Positions 1 to 9,202 of a stretch of DNA of 64,000 nt are shown here, piece after piece. The stretch covers positions 12,000-75,999 of the forward strand of contig JBHJHJ010000003.1 of assembly GCA_050330955.1 (NCBI GenBank), read 5' to 3'. Source of the DNA: JBCCAG01 sp050330955 (GTDB taxonomy: Bacteria > Cyanobacteriota > Cyanobacteriia > CAKZMO01). How positions within the stretch are numbered: the first letter of the stretch is position 1; the number at the start of each line of letters is the position of its first letter. Under the pieces are notes generated by a model, which saw nothing but the letters and a program-made list of their open reading frames with translations, had not been told where the DNA came from and did no database searches. Position numbers and translations under genes: made by a program.

Positions 1-1
1 C

Positions 2-3000
2 GAGAATCCGATAATCGCAGAAACGAGGGTATTTCTTCACACCAAGGACGGCGATCCTCTAAAGATTGTCGAGCCAACTTTTGTCGCCGAAACAGAAAAT
101 ACTGTTGAGGGACGTGACATTCGCAGTATATTTCCCAATCACCCTAAGCCGGTCATGGTGGAAGCTGCACGACCCACTGAATTGGTTGACGCTACCATCA
201 TCGGCGCAGATCAACTGGTTGAGTCTTCATCGAGACCCAAGCATGAGGGTAATCTAACTGTCACGCTTGCTGAGAGTAATGGCACCTCAGAGGAAACCGT
301 AGAAGAGAGCGATACGGCTGAGCCTGCTGACGATGCGGCTGAAAGTCCACAGGATGCCACTTCACTCGATCTCGATAACGAGGATATGGCTGCGGACAAT
401 GGCGGCGAGATGCAACCCGAGGAGGATTTTGCGTCAGAGATACCCAATTTAGAAACATCAAGCCCCGAAATGCCGTCTTCAGAATCCGATAATCCAACAG
501 GAGAAAATGGTTTGATGAAATTTTATCTTATCAATGCTGAGACAAATCAACTCATTAAACCGCTAACTTCGGGCGAGAGTGTTGACCCAAATGCGATCGC
601 AGCAAAAGAATTTTCTATCGTTGCAGAGCCCGACGCCGGTGTCTTTAACCAAGTCGGGAGCATCAAATTTTTCCTTAACGGTAAGGCGGTCAAAACGGAA
701 AATACGCCTCCATATGCCCTGTTCGGCGATAGGAGTGGAGACTTTCATGGAGAGGCGTTCGAAGATGGCGCTTTTACTCTTGAAGTAGAAGCCTACAGTG
801 GTCCAGACGGGACTGGTGATAAGCTTGTTGCTGCTGAGTTAACTTACGATGTAGCTGTAGGCACACCAGATACTACCGCACCAGATTCAGGTAACACGGC
901 GGTAGACACTGACGGCAGTGACCAACCTACTGAAAATCCTGAGCCAGAGGCGCCCAACACTGACGGCGATGCGGTTACAGACGAAAGCGCTGAGCCGACA
1001 GAGGGCGATGTGGATGGCAGCGTGGATATGCCCACCCAGACTGACGGTGAAGCAGGTGGTGCAACCGACGGCGCTGACGATTCGCCTACTGATGGTTCGC
1101 CTACTTCCGAGGTACCTGCTGAACCAGATACCTCAGGGTCAGAATCTGGTGGCGGTTTGAAGCTTTACCTGGTAGATGCCGGCACAGATGAAATCATTGA
1201 AGAGCTAACCTCTGGCAAGTCCATCGACGCCGATACCACTGGTGCAGACGAGTTTTCCATCATTGCCGTCCCAGACAGCAGCCAGGTTGAGAGCGTAAAA
1301 TTCTTCCTCAATGGTCAGGAAGTTAGGACTGAGAATACCCCTCCCTATGCGCTTTTTGGAGATACCGACGGAAACTTCCGTGGGGAGCTACTCGAAGATG
1401 GCGCCTTTACCGTTGCGGCAGAGGCTTACAGCGGACAAAATGCCACAGGTGAGAAGCTAAGTGAAGTTGAGCTAAGTTATGAAGTGAGCGGAGCAGCAGC
1501 CCCAACCAGCTCTGCCCCGATCGCTGAAACGCCTACAGAAGGCGGCGGCACTCCGACCACTCCAGAAGATGGCATCGACACTGGGTCTGGCGATCTAGGC
1601 GCAGACCCCACCCCGCCCACGACAAACCCCGACGCGCTGGTCAGTCAGTTTGACCACATCGTCTCGCACTTTGATGGCAACAATAGAGACACTGACGACA
1701 TTGCTGCGCTGCCCATCGCGGCTGCCTTAACCAACGCCAGTGGGTTGCAGGATAAGTCAACCTTCTTCTACGGCAACAACATTGGTGAGCCGAATATCGA
1801 GAGACAGGTTGAGGACATGCGCGCCAGCGCGGCGTTTGCCGAGAAGCTGGGGATCAAAACCCACGACTACCAATCTGGATTGAATCAAACCACCGATGAG
1901 CTGGTGAAAATCTTCAACTCCGGGCAGAAGGTCCTTGTTTTGGAAGGGGGCCGCATGGAAATGACCTATCGGGCCTTCGAGAAGACCGATCCAGACAAGA
2001 TTAAGAACATCACGCTGCTCTCCCACTCCACCAACAACGAAAACTACACCAGAAATGGCAGCCGGACCTGGAGCGATTTGAAGGCCGACTTCCCGGAGGC
2101 CACGTTCATCGATATCGAGAATCAGAATGGGACAAACGATAGAAATGGCTTTAACAGCTCCAAGTGGAACTGGTTGGACAGCACCAGTGACCCACTGCTT
2201 CAAGAGCTACGAGAGCACATGCTGGAGGCAGGCCGTAAGTACAATGAAGACAAATTCAACGACCCCTCTGATGCGGGTATGCACTTCTTCGCCATCACTG
2301 GCAATGAGAATGGCGATCCGCTTGACGCAAAAGCTTTCTTAGAGGCTAACCCACCGTCCTTCACTTCCTCCCCACAATCTACACCTGTATCTACGCCCGA
2401 ACCTAGCCCCGAACCCGTACCAGTGCCGACATCCACTGACACAAGCTCAGATTCACTCGTCTTCATGGCTGAAAATGGTCAAGTGGTTATCGAGGCTGAG
2501 AACACCGAGCTGCAGGGCCACTGGACACCCAGAATGGTCGACGGGGAAGACACGGTACTGTGGGATCCGGCTTACAGTAAGGCGGCACGGGGTGAAGCTG
2601 GAGAGACGCTCTCCTACTCGTTTGTCACTGACGAGGCAGGTGATTACAATCTTGCCATGCGCTTCGGACGAGTCAAAGACGCCATGAGCGATCGCGACCT
2701 ACTGGAAAACGGCCAAGAGCGTACTGACACGGGCAACGATTCGTACATCTCACTGATCAACGCAGAGACAGGGGAAGTGATTCAGGACCAGGTCAAGGCA
2801 TCGACTTACCTAGGCAGGTCTGACGAGGAGCTCAAGTGGGGAACCACCATTTCTGTCAATCACCAGAAATCGCCAGCGACGTTCAAGCTGGATGCGAACA
2901 CCGAGTATCGCCTAGAGGTTACTGGCCGCTCGGATGGCTATGCCCTAGACCGAATTACCCTCAGCACTGATGGATTCCTCACTGATGCAAACGTCCCTCA

Positions 3001-3844
3001 GTCGAGTACTCAGGTTGGTGCGAACGACACTGCTGTGCTGTCGTCCGGCCCGGCTAGTGCATCACCTGCTTTGTCCACTGTTGAGTCAGTCTCTCCTGAG
3101 TTCTCTGATTCGAACAGCGATTTCGCTGCAAGCGAACTCTCGCAGGAGGTACTAGAGCTTACCAACGCGTTCCGGGCCAAGAATGGTCTTGCTCCCCTAT
3201 CGCTCAATCAAGACCTCACCGAAGCGGCCCAAGACCATGTGCAAGATATGGCCGAGGGAGATTTCTTCAGCCATACCGGCCTGGATGAGTCCACCATCGT
3301 TGACCGGGTTCAGGAAGCCGGATACATGCCTCAAACTGTGGGTGAGAACATTGCTGCGGGACAAATCACGGCAGAAGAGGTTGTGCAGGCCTGGATTGAC
3401 AGCCCTGGCCACCGGGCTAATCTACTCAACGACCAGTTCACTGAGATTGGCATTGGCTACGCGTTCCTAGAGAACGACACGGGCAGCGTCAACTACAACC
3501 ACTACTGGGGACAGGCCTTTGGGCAGAGTAGCGAGGCGAGTGACTTTGGCGCAGTACCTCAGAGCAGCGGCGATTTTGTCCGCGCCATGGCTGAGGCTGG
3601 GTTCAGCGGCGGCATGGGCTCGATGGGTGATGCTACTGGTGGTGGACAGACCTCAACCTTTGAGAGCAGCTATGGTCTAGCAAATCTTGAGAGTGCAAGC
3701 GAACTTCAGGGTGCTGAGCTGTTCAGCGTCTCTGAAGGCATCGGTAACCAGACCGAAACGCATCAAGATGAACTGACGGCAGCGCATATCTGTGGAACCA
3801 TGGCGGCATTCCCCATGCCTGAGGTAGACAGCCTGGCTGCCTAA
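2..3844 (+). CDS. Large secreted multidomain surface protein with C-terminal CAP domain (5' end outside window)
   Basis: The reading frame is open from base 2 to the stop at 3844, so the gene begins upstream of the window. It encodes a long acidic linker rich in D, E, T, S, P and G. Two similar Ig-like modules (about 511-860 and 1156-1490) both carry VKFFLNG/SIKFFLNG and TENTPPYALFGD. A nucleoside-hydrolase-like segment (about 1637-2350) has an Asp cluster around RDTDDIAAL. A carbohydrate-binding-like beta domain follows (about 2461-2980), then a CAP/SCP domain (about 3145-3520) with VGENIAAG and SPGHRANLL. The composition suggests an extracellular or sheath protein. Whether the hydrolase-like part is active cannot be judged. 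The signal peptide, if any, lies outside the window. Confidence 0.8.
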   Translation, partial: ENPIIAETRVFLHTKDGDPLKIVEPTFVAETENTVEGRDIRSIFPNHPKPVMVEAARPTELVDATIIGADQLVESSSRPKHEGNLTVTLAESNGTSEETVEESDTAEPADDAAESPQDATSLDLDNEDMAADNGGEMQPEEDFASEIPNLETSSPEMPSSESDNPTGENGLMKFYLINAETNQLIKPLTSGESVDPNAIAAKEFSIVAEPDAGVFNQVGSIKFFLNGKAVKTENTPPYALFGDRSGDFHGEAFEDGAFTLEVEAYSGPDGTGDKLVAAELTYDVAVGTPDTTAPDSGNTAVDTDGSDQPTENPEPEAPNTDGDAVTDESAEPTEGDVDGSVDMPTQTDGEAGGATDGADDSPTDGSPTSEVPAEPDTSGSESGGGLKLYLVDAGTDEIIEELTSGKSIDADTTGADEFSIIAVPDSSQVESVKFFLNGQEVRTENTPPYALFGDTDGNFRGELLEDGAFTVAAEAYSGQNATGEKLSEVELSYEVSGAAAPTSSAPIAETPTEGGGTPTTPEDGIDTGSGDLGADPTPPTTNPDALVSQFDHIVSHFDGNNRDTDDIAALPIAAALTNASGLQDKSTFFYGNNIGEPNIERQVEDMRASAAFAEKLGIKTHDYQSGLNQTTDELVKIFNSGQKVLVLEGGRMEMTYRAFEKTDPDKIKNITLLSHSTNNENYTRNGSRTWSDLKADFPEATFIDIENQNGTNDRNGFNSSKWNWLDSTSDPLLQELREHMLEAGRKYNEDKFNDPSDAGMHFFAITGNENGDPLDAKAFLEANPPSFTSSPQSTPVSTPEPSPEPVPVPTSTDTSSDSLVFMAENGQVVIEAENTELQGHWTPRMVDGEDTVLWDPAYSKAARGEAGETLSYSFVTDEAGDYNLAMRFGRVKDAMSDRDLLENGQERTDTGNDSYISLINAETGEVIQDQVKASTYLGRSDEELKWGTTISVNHQKSPATFKLDANTEYRLEVTGRSDGYALDRITLSTDGFLTDANVPQSSTQVGANDTAVLSSGPASASPALSTVESVSPEFSDSNSDFAASELSQEVLELTNAFRAKNGLAPLSLNQDLTEAAQDHVQDMAEGDFFSHTGLDESTIVDRVQEAGYMPQTVGENIAAGQITAEEVVQAWIDSPGHRANLLNDQFTEIGIGYAFLENDTGSVNYNHYWGQAFGQSSEASDFGAVPQSSGDFVRAMAEAGFSGGMGSMGDATGGGQTSTFESSYGLANLESASELQGAELFSVSEGIGNQTETHQDELTAAHICGTMAAFPMPEVDSLAA

Positions 3845-3907
3845 TTCAAGAGCCTGAGGAAGGTGCTTCCTTGTACTAAAAGGCGATCGCCTTCTGATTT
3901 TTGACAG

Positions 3908-3945
3908 CGTGAGCCCCCCTCTAGCGGATTAGAGGGGGGCTCACG
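3908..3945. terminator. Strong perfect hairpin after the surface protein
   Basis: A 16-bp perfect inverted repeat (left arm begins CGTGAGCCCCCC) with a 6-base GCGGAT loop lies 64 bases after the stop at 3844 and 82 bases before phnI. There is no T-run, so it may work as a factor-dependent terminator or an RNA-stabilising hairpin rather than a classic intrinsic terminator. Confidence 0.6.
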
Positions 3946-4026
3946 TCGTAAAGTAGTAGTCATCCCGTGACATCTCAAATGCGATGACACAATAGACATA
4001 CATCCCCAACACCCTCCCGCCAACCC

Positions 4027-5190
4027 ATGCCCTACGTAGCCGTCAAAGGTGGCGATCGCGCCATACAAAACGCTGAGGCTCTGCTCAAGGCCCGCCGCCG
4101 CGGGGATACTAGCGTACCCGAGCTATCCCTAAAACAAATTAAGCAGCAGATGCACCTGGCCATAAATCGGGTCATGGCCGAGGGCAGCCTCTACGACCCG
4201 GACTTAGCGGCCCTGGCTATCAAGCAATCCTGGGGCGATTTAGTGGAAGCCGCTTTCCTCCTGCGGGCCTACCGCACCACCCTGCCGCGCCTCTACTACA
4301 GCCAGTCGCTAGACACCAGCCAAATGCACCTACAGCGGCGCATCTCAGCAATATTTAAAGACGCCCCCGGCGGCCAGATGCTAGGCCCTACCTTCGACTA
4401 TGTGCATCGCCTATTGGACTTCAAGCTAGCGGCGGAAGGAAATGCTGCTGTGCCGCCCAGAACAGGCACCGCCTCAAACGGGGCTACCCCCCGCGTCGCC
4501 GATATCCTGCGGCAAGAGGACCTGATTCAGCCCGCCGCAGCGCCGCAGGAGTCAACGCCCTTCGACCTCACCCGCCATTCTCTCACCACCCCTACCCGCC
4601 GAGACGCGCGGCTGCAAAACCTAGCCCGAGCCGACGAGGGCTTCTTGCTGGGGCTGGCCTACTCCACCCAGCGGGGCTACGGCAAAAACCATCCCTTCGC
4701 TGGGGAGATTCGCGTAGGAGAAGTGGAGGTGGTGCTCTGCCCCGAGGAGCTGGGGTTTGAGGTGGCGATCGCCGACATCACAGTAACCGAGGTGCAGATG
4801 GTGAACCAATTTACGGGCAACAAGGATACCCCGCCCCAGTTCACCCAGGGCTACGGCCTCACCTTTGGCTACACCGCGCGCAAGGCCATGGCTATGGCGC
4901 TAGTGGACCGGGCGCTGCAGGCTAAAGACCTGGGAGAAGCGATAGATGGTCCCGCCCAGGACGAGGAGTTTGTGCTCTACCACTCCGACAATGTAGAGGC
5001 CCAAGGTTTTGTACAGCACCTGAAGCTGCCCCACTACATCGATTTTCAGGCGGAGCTGAACGTGGTGCGCAAGATGCGGGCGGACCACAACACCCAAAGT
5101 ACCGGTGCCGTTCCGAGTAACGGCGATGCCCAAAGCAACAACGAGCTGGCAAAAGCGGCTCCCTACGACGGCGTGGAGTTCTTCGTGTGA
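4027..5190 (+). CDS. phnI: C-P lyase complex subunit PhnI
   Basis: 387 residues, the normal length for PhnI, a subunit of the carbon-phosphorus lyase core. In known systems PhnI, with PhnG, PhnH and PhnL, couples a phosphonate to ATP to give ribose 1-phosphonate 5-triphosphate. The N-terminus MPYVAVKGGDRAI and the late motif VQHLKLPHYIDFQAELN are characteristic. The stop codon overlaps the phnJ ATG by one base, showing translational coupling. No good Shine-Dalgarno precedes the ATG. Upstream there is no phnG or phnH, only the hairpin at 3908-3945 and the surface protein, so phnI is the first gene of this operon. No clear Pho-box repeats are visible in 3946-4026. Confidence 0.95.
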   Translation: MPYVAVKGGDRAIQNAEALLKARRRGDTSVPELSLKQIKQQMHLAINRVMAEGSLYDPDLAALAIKQSWGDLVEAAFLLRAYRTTLPRLYYSQSLDTSQMHLQRRISAIFKDAPGGQMLGPTFDYVHRLLDFKLAAEGNAAVPPRTGTASNGATPRVADILRQEDLIQPAAAPQESTPFDLTRHSLTTPTRRDARLQNLARADEGFLLGLAYSTQRGYGKNHPFAGEIRVGEVEVVLCPEELGFEVAIADITVTEVQMVNQFTGNKDTPPQFTQGYGLTFGYTARKAMAMALVDRALQAKDLGEAIDGPAQDEEFVLYHSDNVEAQGFVQHLKLPHYIDFQAELNVVRKMRADHNTQSTGAVPSNGDAQSNNELAKAAPYDGVEFFV

Positions 5191-6092
5191 TGCCTGATCC
5201 AACCCCCAAAGTACGGGCGAATGGCCATTCGCCCCGACCGGCTACCGCTACTACTGAACCCGGCTTCAACTTCGCCTACCTCGACGAGCAAACCAAGCGC
5301 TCCATCCGCCGCGCCTTGCTCAAAGCCATTGCCATTCCCGGCCACCAGATCCCCTTCGGCTCTCGGGAGATGCCCATGCCCTACGGCTGGGGCACCGGCG
5401 GCATCCAGGTCACCGCCTCAGTGATTGGCCAGACCGACATCTTCAAAGTGATCGACCAGGGGGCTGACGACACCACCAACGCCGTCAACATCCGCCGCTT
5501 CTTCCAAAAGGTATGCGGCGTCGAGACCACCGAACGCACCGAAGAGGCCACGCTGCTCCAAACCCGCCACCGCATCCCCGAAACGCCGCTACGGGAAGGT
5601 CAAACGGTGGTGTACCAGGTGCCCATGCCCGAGCCCCTGTTCTTCATCGAGCCCTCTCGCACCGAGGCCAGCAAGATGCACGCCCTAGAAGAATACGGCC
5701 CCGTCTACGTGCGGCTCTACGAAGACATCACCCAGTACGGCCACATCGCCATGGCCTACGACTATCCCGTGGTGGTGCACGATCGCTACCTGATGAAGCC
5801 CAGCCCCATTCCCCGCTTCGACAACCCCAAGATGCATATGAGTCCGGCACTGCAGCTGTTCGGAGCGGGGCGGGAAAAGCGCATCTACGCGGTGCCGCCC
5901 TACACCTCAGTGAAGAGTCTGGATTTTGAGGACTACCCGTTCACGGTAGAGCGCTGGGATAAGCCCTGCGCCATTTGTGGCTCGACGGAGAGCTACCTAG
6001 ATGAAGTGGTGACCGACGACCAGGGCGGTCGCATGTGGATCTGCTCGGATACGGACTACTGCAGCCAGCGACAGTCGAACGCTCCAGATTAG
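5190..6092 (+). CDS. phnJ: C-P lyase catalytic subunit PhnJ (radical SAM)
   Basis: 300 residues. PhnJ is the radical-SAM enzyme that breaks the C-P bond of ribose 1-phosphonate 5-phosphate. The C-terminal cysteines that bind the 4Fe-4S cluster are intact: C260, C263, C285 and C291 in exactly the family spacing Cx2Cx21Cx5C. GTGGIQVTASVIG and the HMSPALQLFGAGREKRIYAV region are typical PhnJ. A GTG at 5187 would add one residue, but the ATG at 5190, overlapping the phnI stop as TGATG, is the likelier start. The cluster is intact, so loss of activity is not indicated, although partner genes are missing nearby. Confidence 0.95.
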   Translation: MPDPTPKVRANGHSPRPATATTEPGFNFAYLDEQTKRSIRRALLKAIAIPGHQIPFGSREMPMPYGWGTGGIQVTASVIGQTDIFKVIDQGADDTTNAVNIRRFFQKVCGVETTERTEEATLLQTRHRIPETPLREGQTVVYQVPMPEPLFFIEPSRTEASKMHALEEYGPVYVRLYEDITQYGHIAMAYDYPVVVHDRYLMKPSPIPRFDNPKMHMSPALQLFGAGREKRIYAVPPYTSVKSLDFEDYPFTVERWDKPCAICGSTESYLDEVVTDDQGGRMWICSDTDYCSQRQSNAPD

Positions 6093-6147
6093 GCGATACT
6101 TGAGAGAGCTTATTTGGCTAGCCCCTCCTGTAAATTTGTCGGATGCA

Positions 6148-6828
6148 ATGAGTCCACTCCTGCGAGCCCATCGCCTCCACAAGCGATTTATTCTGCACAA
6201 CCACGGTACCGAAATCCCGGTGCTGGCAGGTACCAGCCTCACCGTAGAGGCGGGAGAATGCATTGCGCTGCAGGGCCCCTCAGGCTCCGGTAAATCTACC
6301 TTTATGCGATCGCTCTACGGCAACTATCGCGTTGACAGCGGCTCAGTGTGGGTCAGGCATGAAGATAAGTGGGTTGACATTCCCCAATTGCCTCCCCACG
6401 AACTGATCGCGGTGCGGCGGAGATCTTTGGGCTACGTCAGTCAGTTTCTGCGGGTGATTCCTCGGGTGCCGGCGCTGGACGTGGCCGCTGAACCGCTTGT
6501 CGCTTGGGGCGCCCCGCTGGAGGAGGCCCGTGAGCGAGTCGCCTGCCTGTTCGCCCAGCTCAATCTGCCGCGGCGGCTGTGGATGCTGTCCCCCACCACC
6601 TTTTCCGGTGGGGAGAAGCAGCGGGTCAACATTGCCCGAGCTCTCGCGGTGCCCTACCCGGTGCTGCTGCTAGATGAACCCACTTCCGCCCTAGATGACG
6701 CCAACCGAGAGGTGGTCATTCGCCTGATGGAAGCCCGCCGCGCCCAGGGCTCTGCCTTGGTGGGCATTTTTCACGATCAGGCGGTGCGCGATCGCGTCTG
6801 TAACCGAACCTTAACGTTTGAAGGTTAG
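6148..6828 (+). CDS. phnL: C-P lyase ABC-type ATPase PhnL
   Basis: 226 residues from the ATG at 6148; an in-frame start at 6100 would add 16 unconvincing residues. ABC ATPase with Walker A at about residues 43-51 (GPSGSGKST), Q-loop region VSQFLRVIPRV, signature FSGGEKQ at 152-158, Walker B LLLDEP at 173-178 and H-loop H209. The sequence around FLRVIPR and VGIFHDQAVRD matches PhnL rather than PhnK, which has a different Q-loop region. PhnL acts with PhnG, PhnH and PhnI to load phosphonate on ribose; it has no membrane partner here. It sits between phnJ (55-base gap) and phnM, so the phnK usually found between J and L is missing. Confidence 0.9.
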   Translation: MSPLLRAHRLHKRFILHNHGTEIPVLAGTSLTVEAGECIALQGPSGSGKSTFMRSLYGNYRVDSGSVWVRHEDKWVDIPQLPPHELIAVRRRSLGYVSQFLRVIPRVPALDVAAEPLVAWGAPLEEARERVACLFAQLNLPRRLWMLSPTTFSGGEKQRVNIARALAVPYPVLLLDEPTSALDDANREVVIRLMEARRAQGSALVGIFHDQAVRDRVCNRTLTFEG

Positions 6829-6835
6829 AGTGATC

Positions 6836-7993
6836 ATGATCACAGCTCCAGCGACTATGACAGAACAGGTTCTGACCAACTATCGTCTGCAGCTCCCCGA
6901 CCAAGAGGTGTTGGGTAGCCTGGTGGTGCGCGATGGCCGCATCGCCGACATTCAGCCCGGCGCAGTTTCCCAGGGGCAAGACGGGGGCGGGGATTACCTG
7001 CTGCCAGGCTTTGTGGAGCTGCACACCGACAATCTAGAGCAGTGTATGTCGCCTCGGCCCAGCGTGATGTGGCCGATGGACATGGCTGTGGTGCACCACG
7101 ACCGGGAGCTGGCGGGGGCAGGCATCACAACGGTGTGTGACGCGATCGCCATCGGGGACGTGCTGCCCAACTCGGTGCGTATGACCCAGTTCGATCCTAT
7201 GATCGACGCCCTCAGCGGGGCGCAGCAGGCCGGACGCTTGGCGGTGGATCACCGCCTGCACCTGCGGTGTGAGCTGGGCTATGAAAACACCCACGACATT
7301 GTTGAGCGCTACGCCACCCACCCCCTGCTGACCCTGATGTCCCTGATGGACCACACGCCGGGGCAGCGCCAGTTTGCCAAAGTGGAGAAATACAAGGCGT
7401 ATTATGTGGGTAAACACGGGGTCAGCCCCGAAGAAATGGACGACTTTATCCAAAAGCGCATCGAAGATCAGCGGCTTCACGCCCAGACCAACCGGCAGAA
7501 GCTGGCGCGGCTTGCTCGCACCCACGACATTGCTCTTGCGAGCCACGACGACGCCACGGTGGACCACGTGCAAGAGGCCATCGATGACGGCGCGGCGATC
7601 GCCGAGTTTCCGACGACGCTGGACGCAGCTAAATCCGCCCACCGCCACGGCCTACAGATTTTGATGGGGGCTCCCAACTTAGTGCTGGGGGGCTCCCAAT
7701 CGGGGAACGTCTCAGCGATGACGCTGATCGAGCACGGGCTAGTGGACTTGATTTCCTCAGACTATGTGCCCCAGAGCCTGCTGCAGGCGGTTTTTGTCAT
7801 TGCCCAGCGTGGGGTGCTGCCTCTGCATGACGCGGTGAAGCTGGTGACCCTCAACCCCGCGAAAGCGATTGAGCTGGATGGCGATCGCGGCAGCCTCGCG
7901 GTTGGCAAGCGGGCAGATTTTATCACCGTGCACCACGACGGCACCGTGCCCAGACTCACTAGCGTCAGCCGACAGGGAAGGCGTATTGCCTGA
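6836..7993 (+). CDS. phnM: Ribose 1-methylphosphonate 5-triphosphate diphosphatase PhnM
   Basis: 385 residues from the ATG at 6836; TTG 6818 and GTG 6830 are also in frame. Amidohydrolase-fold enzyme that removes pyrophosphate from ribose 1-phosphonate 5-triphosphate to make the PhnJ substrate. Metal-site motifs are visible: ELHTDNLE (H63, D65) and ASHDDATVDHV, followed by the C-terminal amidohydrolase strand GKRADFITV. It starts 7 bases after the phnL stop, so the genes are one transcription unit. Confidence 0.93.
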   Translation: MITAPATMTEQVLTNYRLQLPDQEVLGSLVVRDGRIADIQPGAVSQGQDGGGDYLLPGFVELHTDNLEQCMSPRPSVMWPMDMAVVHHDRELAGAGITTVCDAIAIGDVLPNSVRMTQFDPMIDALSGAQQAGRLAVDHRLHLRCELGYENTHDIVERYATHPLLTLMSLMDHTPGQRQFAKVEKYKAYYVGKHGVSPEEMDDFIQKRIEDQRLHAQTNRQKLARLARTHDIALASHDDATVDHVQEAIDDGAAIAEFPTTLDAAKSAHRHGLQILMGAPNLVLGGSQSGNVSAMTLIEHGLVDLISSDYVPQSLLQAVFVIAQRGVLPLHDAVKLVTLNPAKAIELDGDRGSLAVGKRADFITVHHDGTVPRLTSVSRQGRRIA

Positions 7994-8600
7994 CTCTAAA
8001 CCAGTTTTGAGCTCAGACCCATCTCCATCAGGCTTCTCTGGCGCCGACGGCGATACGCTAATACCGCTGATTCTTTACGCCTGCCCCACTGGCCCGCTGG
8101 CCCAGCAGCTTGAGGTGTACTTTGAGCGCAGTCGGGTCCGCTATGGCCCCAATAAGGCCCATGCCTATATGCCTCACTGCACCCTAACCGGCTTTTTCCA
8201 CGACGGGGCAGTCACCATTTCGGCCTATCTGCGCGCGATCGATGCGGCTCTAAACCAGCTGGAGCCCCCGCCGCGCCCCGTAGCCCGCGTGAGCGCGATG
8301 GCCTTCCATGCAGATTGGCACGGGCTTGTGGTCGAAGCGCCCTGGCTCAAGCGGCTAACGGCTCAGTTTGCTGAACTGGCGCCCTCGCCGCCCAATGAGG
8401 CACTGCGGCTTAAAGACTGGCTTCACGTCAGCCTGGCCTACGGGTTTGACCCAGCCCAGAATAATGACCTGCGCGAGCTGGCTCAGGCCCTAGTTGACCC
8501 TGAGACCCCCGCCGGCTGGGAGCTTCGGTTCTACCAGCGTCAGTCCGCTTGGATATGCCAGCAGAGCTGGACCCTCGAAGATACGTTTCAACAGCAGTAA
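7986..8600 (+). CDS. 2H phosphoesterase in the phosphonate operon
   Basis: 204 residues if it starts at TTG 7986, which has AGGGAAGG a few bases upstream and overlaps the end of phnM by 8 bases. The two signature motifs of the 2H (2'-5' RNA ligase-like) fold are present: HCTL (H64, T66) and HVSL (H147, S149). Members hydrolyse cyclic phosphodiesters. C-P lyase releases 5-phosphoribosyl 1,2-cyclic phosphate, normally opened by PhnP. No phnP is present, so this protein could do that step; this is an inference from position and fold. DUF1045-type 2H proteins are known in other phn operons, and this one is a short or divergent relative. Confidence 0.75.
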   Translation: MPDSKPVLSSDPSPSGFSGADGDTLIPLILYACPTGPLAQQLEVYFERSRVRYGPNKAHAYMPHCTLTGFFHDGAVTISAYLRAIDAALNQLEPPPRPVARVSAMAFHADWHGLVVEAPWLKRLTAQFAELAPSPPNEALRLKDWLHVSLAYGFDPAQNNDLRELAQALVDPETPAGWELRFYQRQSAWICQQSWTLEDTFQQQ

Positions 8601-8623
8601 ACCCTAAACCAGGATTTTTCGCA

Positions 8624-9202
8624 ATGATTACGATCGATACCCTCATGATCACCCTCCGCGACCGGGGCGGCAGCCAATACGGCAGTGAGTCGGTGACCTA
8701 CCTGGAGCATGCGTTGCAATGTGCCGCCCTCGCTCAGCAGAACAGTGAGTCGGACGCTCTGGTCGCAGCTTGCCTGCTCCACGACATTGGACATATGCTG
8801 CACGAGCTTGGGGAAGACGTCGCACAGCAGGGGATCAATGACCGCCACGAACATCTGGCGCCGCGCTATCTCGCTTCCCTGTTTGGCCCAGCGGTCACCG
8901 AGCCGATTCGGCTTCACGTTCAGGCCAAGCAATATCTGTGCGCCATCAACAAGCGGTATTGGGACTCCCTCTCGCCAGCATCACAAACGAGCCTAGAGCT
9001 GCAGGGGGGCATATTCTCCAAGGCCGACGCGAAGCGATTTATCTATCAGCGCTACGCCCCCGACGCCGTGAAGCTCCGTCTTTGGGATGATCAGGCTAAG
9101 GTCAGCGGACACAAAACCCCTGGTTTGGATCACTTTTTACCTGTCTTGCAGGCCTGTTACCTGTGCGATCGCGCCCATCAAAGTGCTCCTCTGGCGCTCT
9201 AG
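8624..9202 (+). CDS. phnZ: PhnZ-like HD-domain phosphonate oxygenase
   Basis: 192 residues from ATG 8624, with AGGA at 8611-8614. A mixed-valence diiron HD oxygenase of the PhnZ family, which cleaves the C-P bond of an alpha-hydroxyphosphonate oxidatively. Residues that correspond in PhnZ to the iron ligands and substrate contacts are all here with matching spacing: Y19, E22, H29, H53-D54, H75, H98, K102 and D155. The family usually works with an alpha-ketoglutarate hydroxylase (PhnY/TmpA) that makes its substrate; none lies beside it. It is the last gene of the run, 23 bases after the 2H gene. Its exact substrate (2-aminoethyl-, trimethylammonioethyl- or another phosphonate) is unknown. Confidence 0.88.
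   Translation: MITIDTLMITLRDRGGSQYGSESVTYLEHALQCAALAQQNSESDALVAACLLHDIGHMLHELGEDVAQQGINDRHEHLAPRYLASLFGPAVTEPIRLHVQAKQYLCAINKRYWDSLSPASQTSLELQGGIFSKADAKRFIYQRYAPDAVKLRLWDDQAKVSGHKTPGLDHFLPVLQACYLCDRAHQSAPLAL

Noticed and set aside
1757..2203. 148-residue minus-strand frame inside the surface protein gene
   Set aside because: It lies wholly within a long gene with clear domains, and its translation has no recognisable motif.
7034..7648. 204-residue minus-strand frame antisense to phnM
   Set aside because: Mirror of a well-conserved gene in GC-rich DNA; His/Val/Gly-rich translation is typical of antisense shadow frames.
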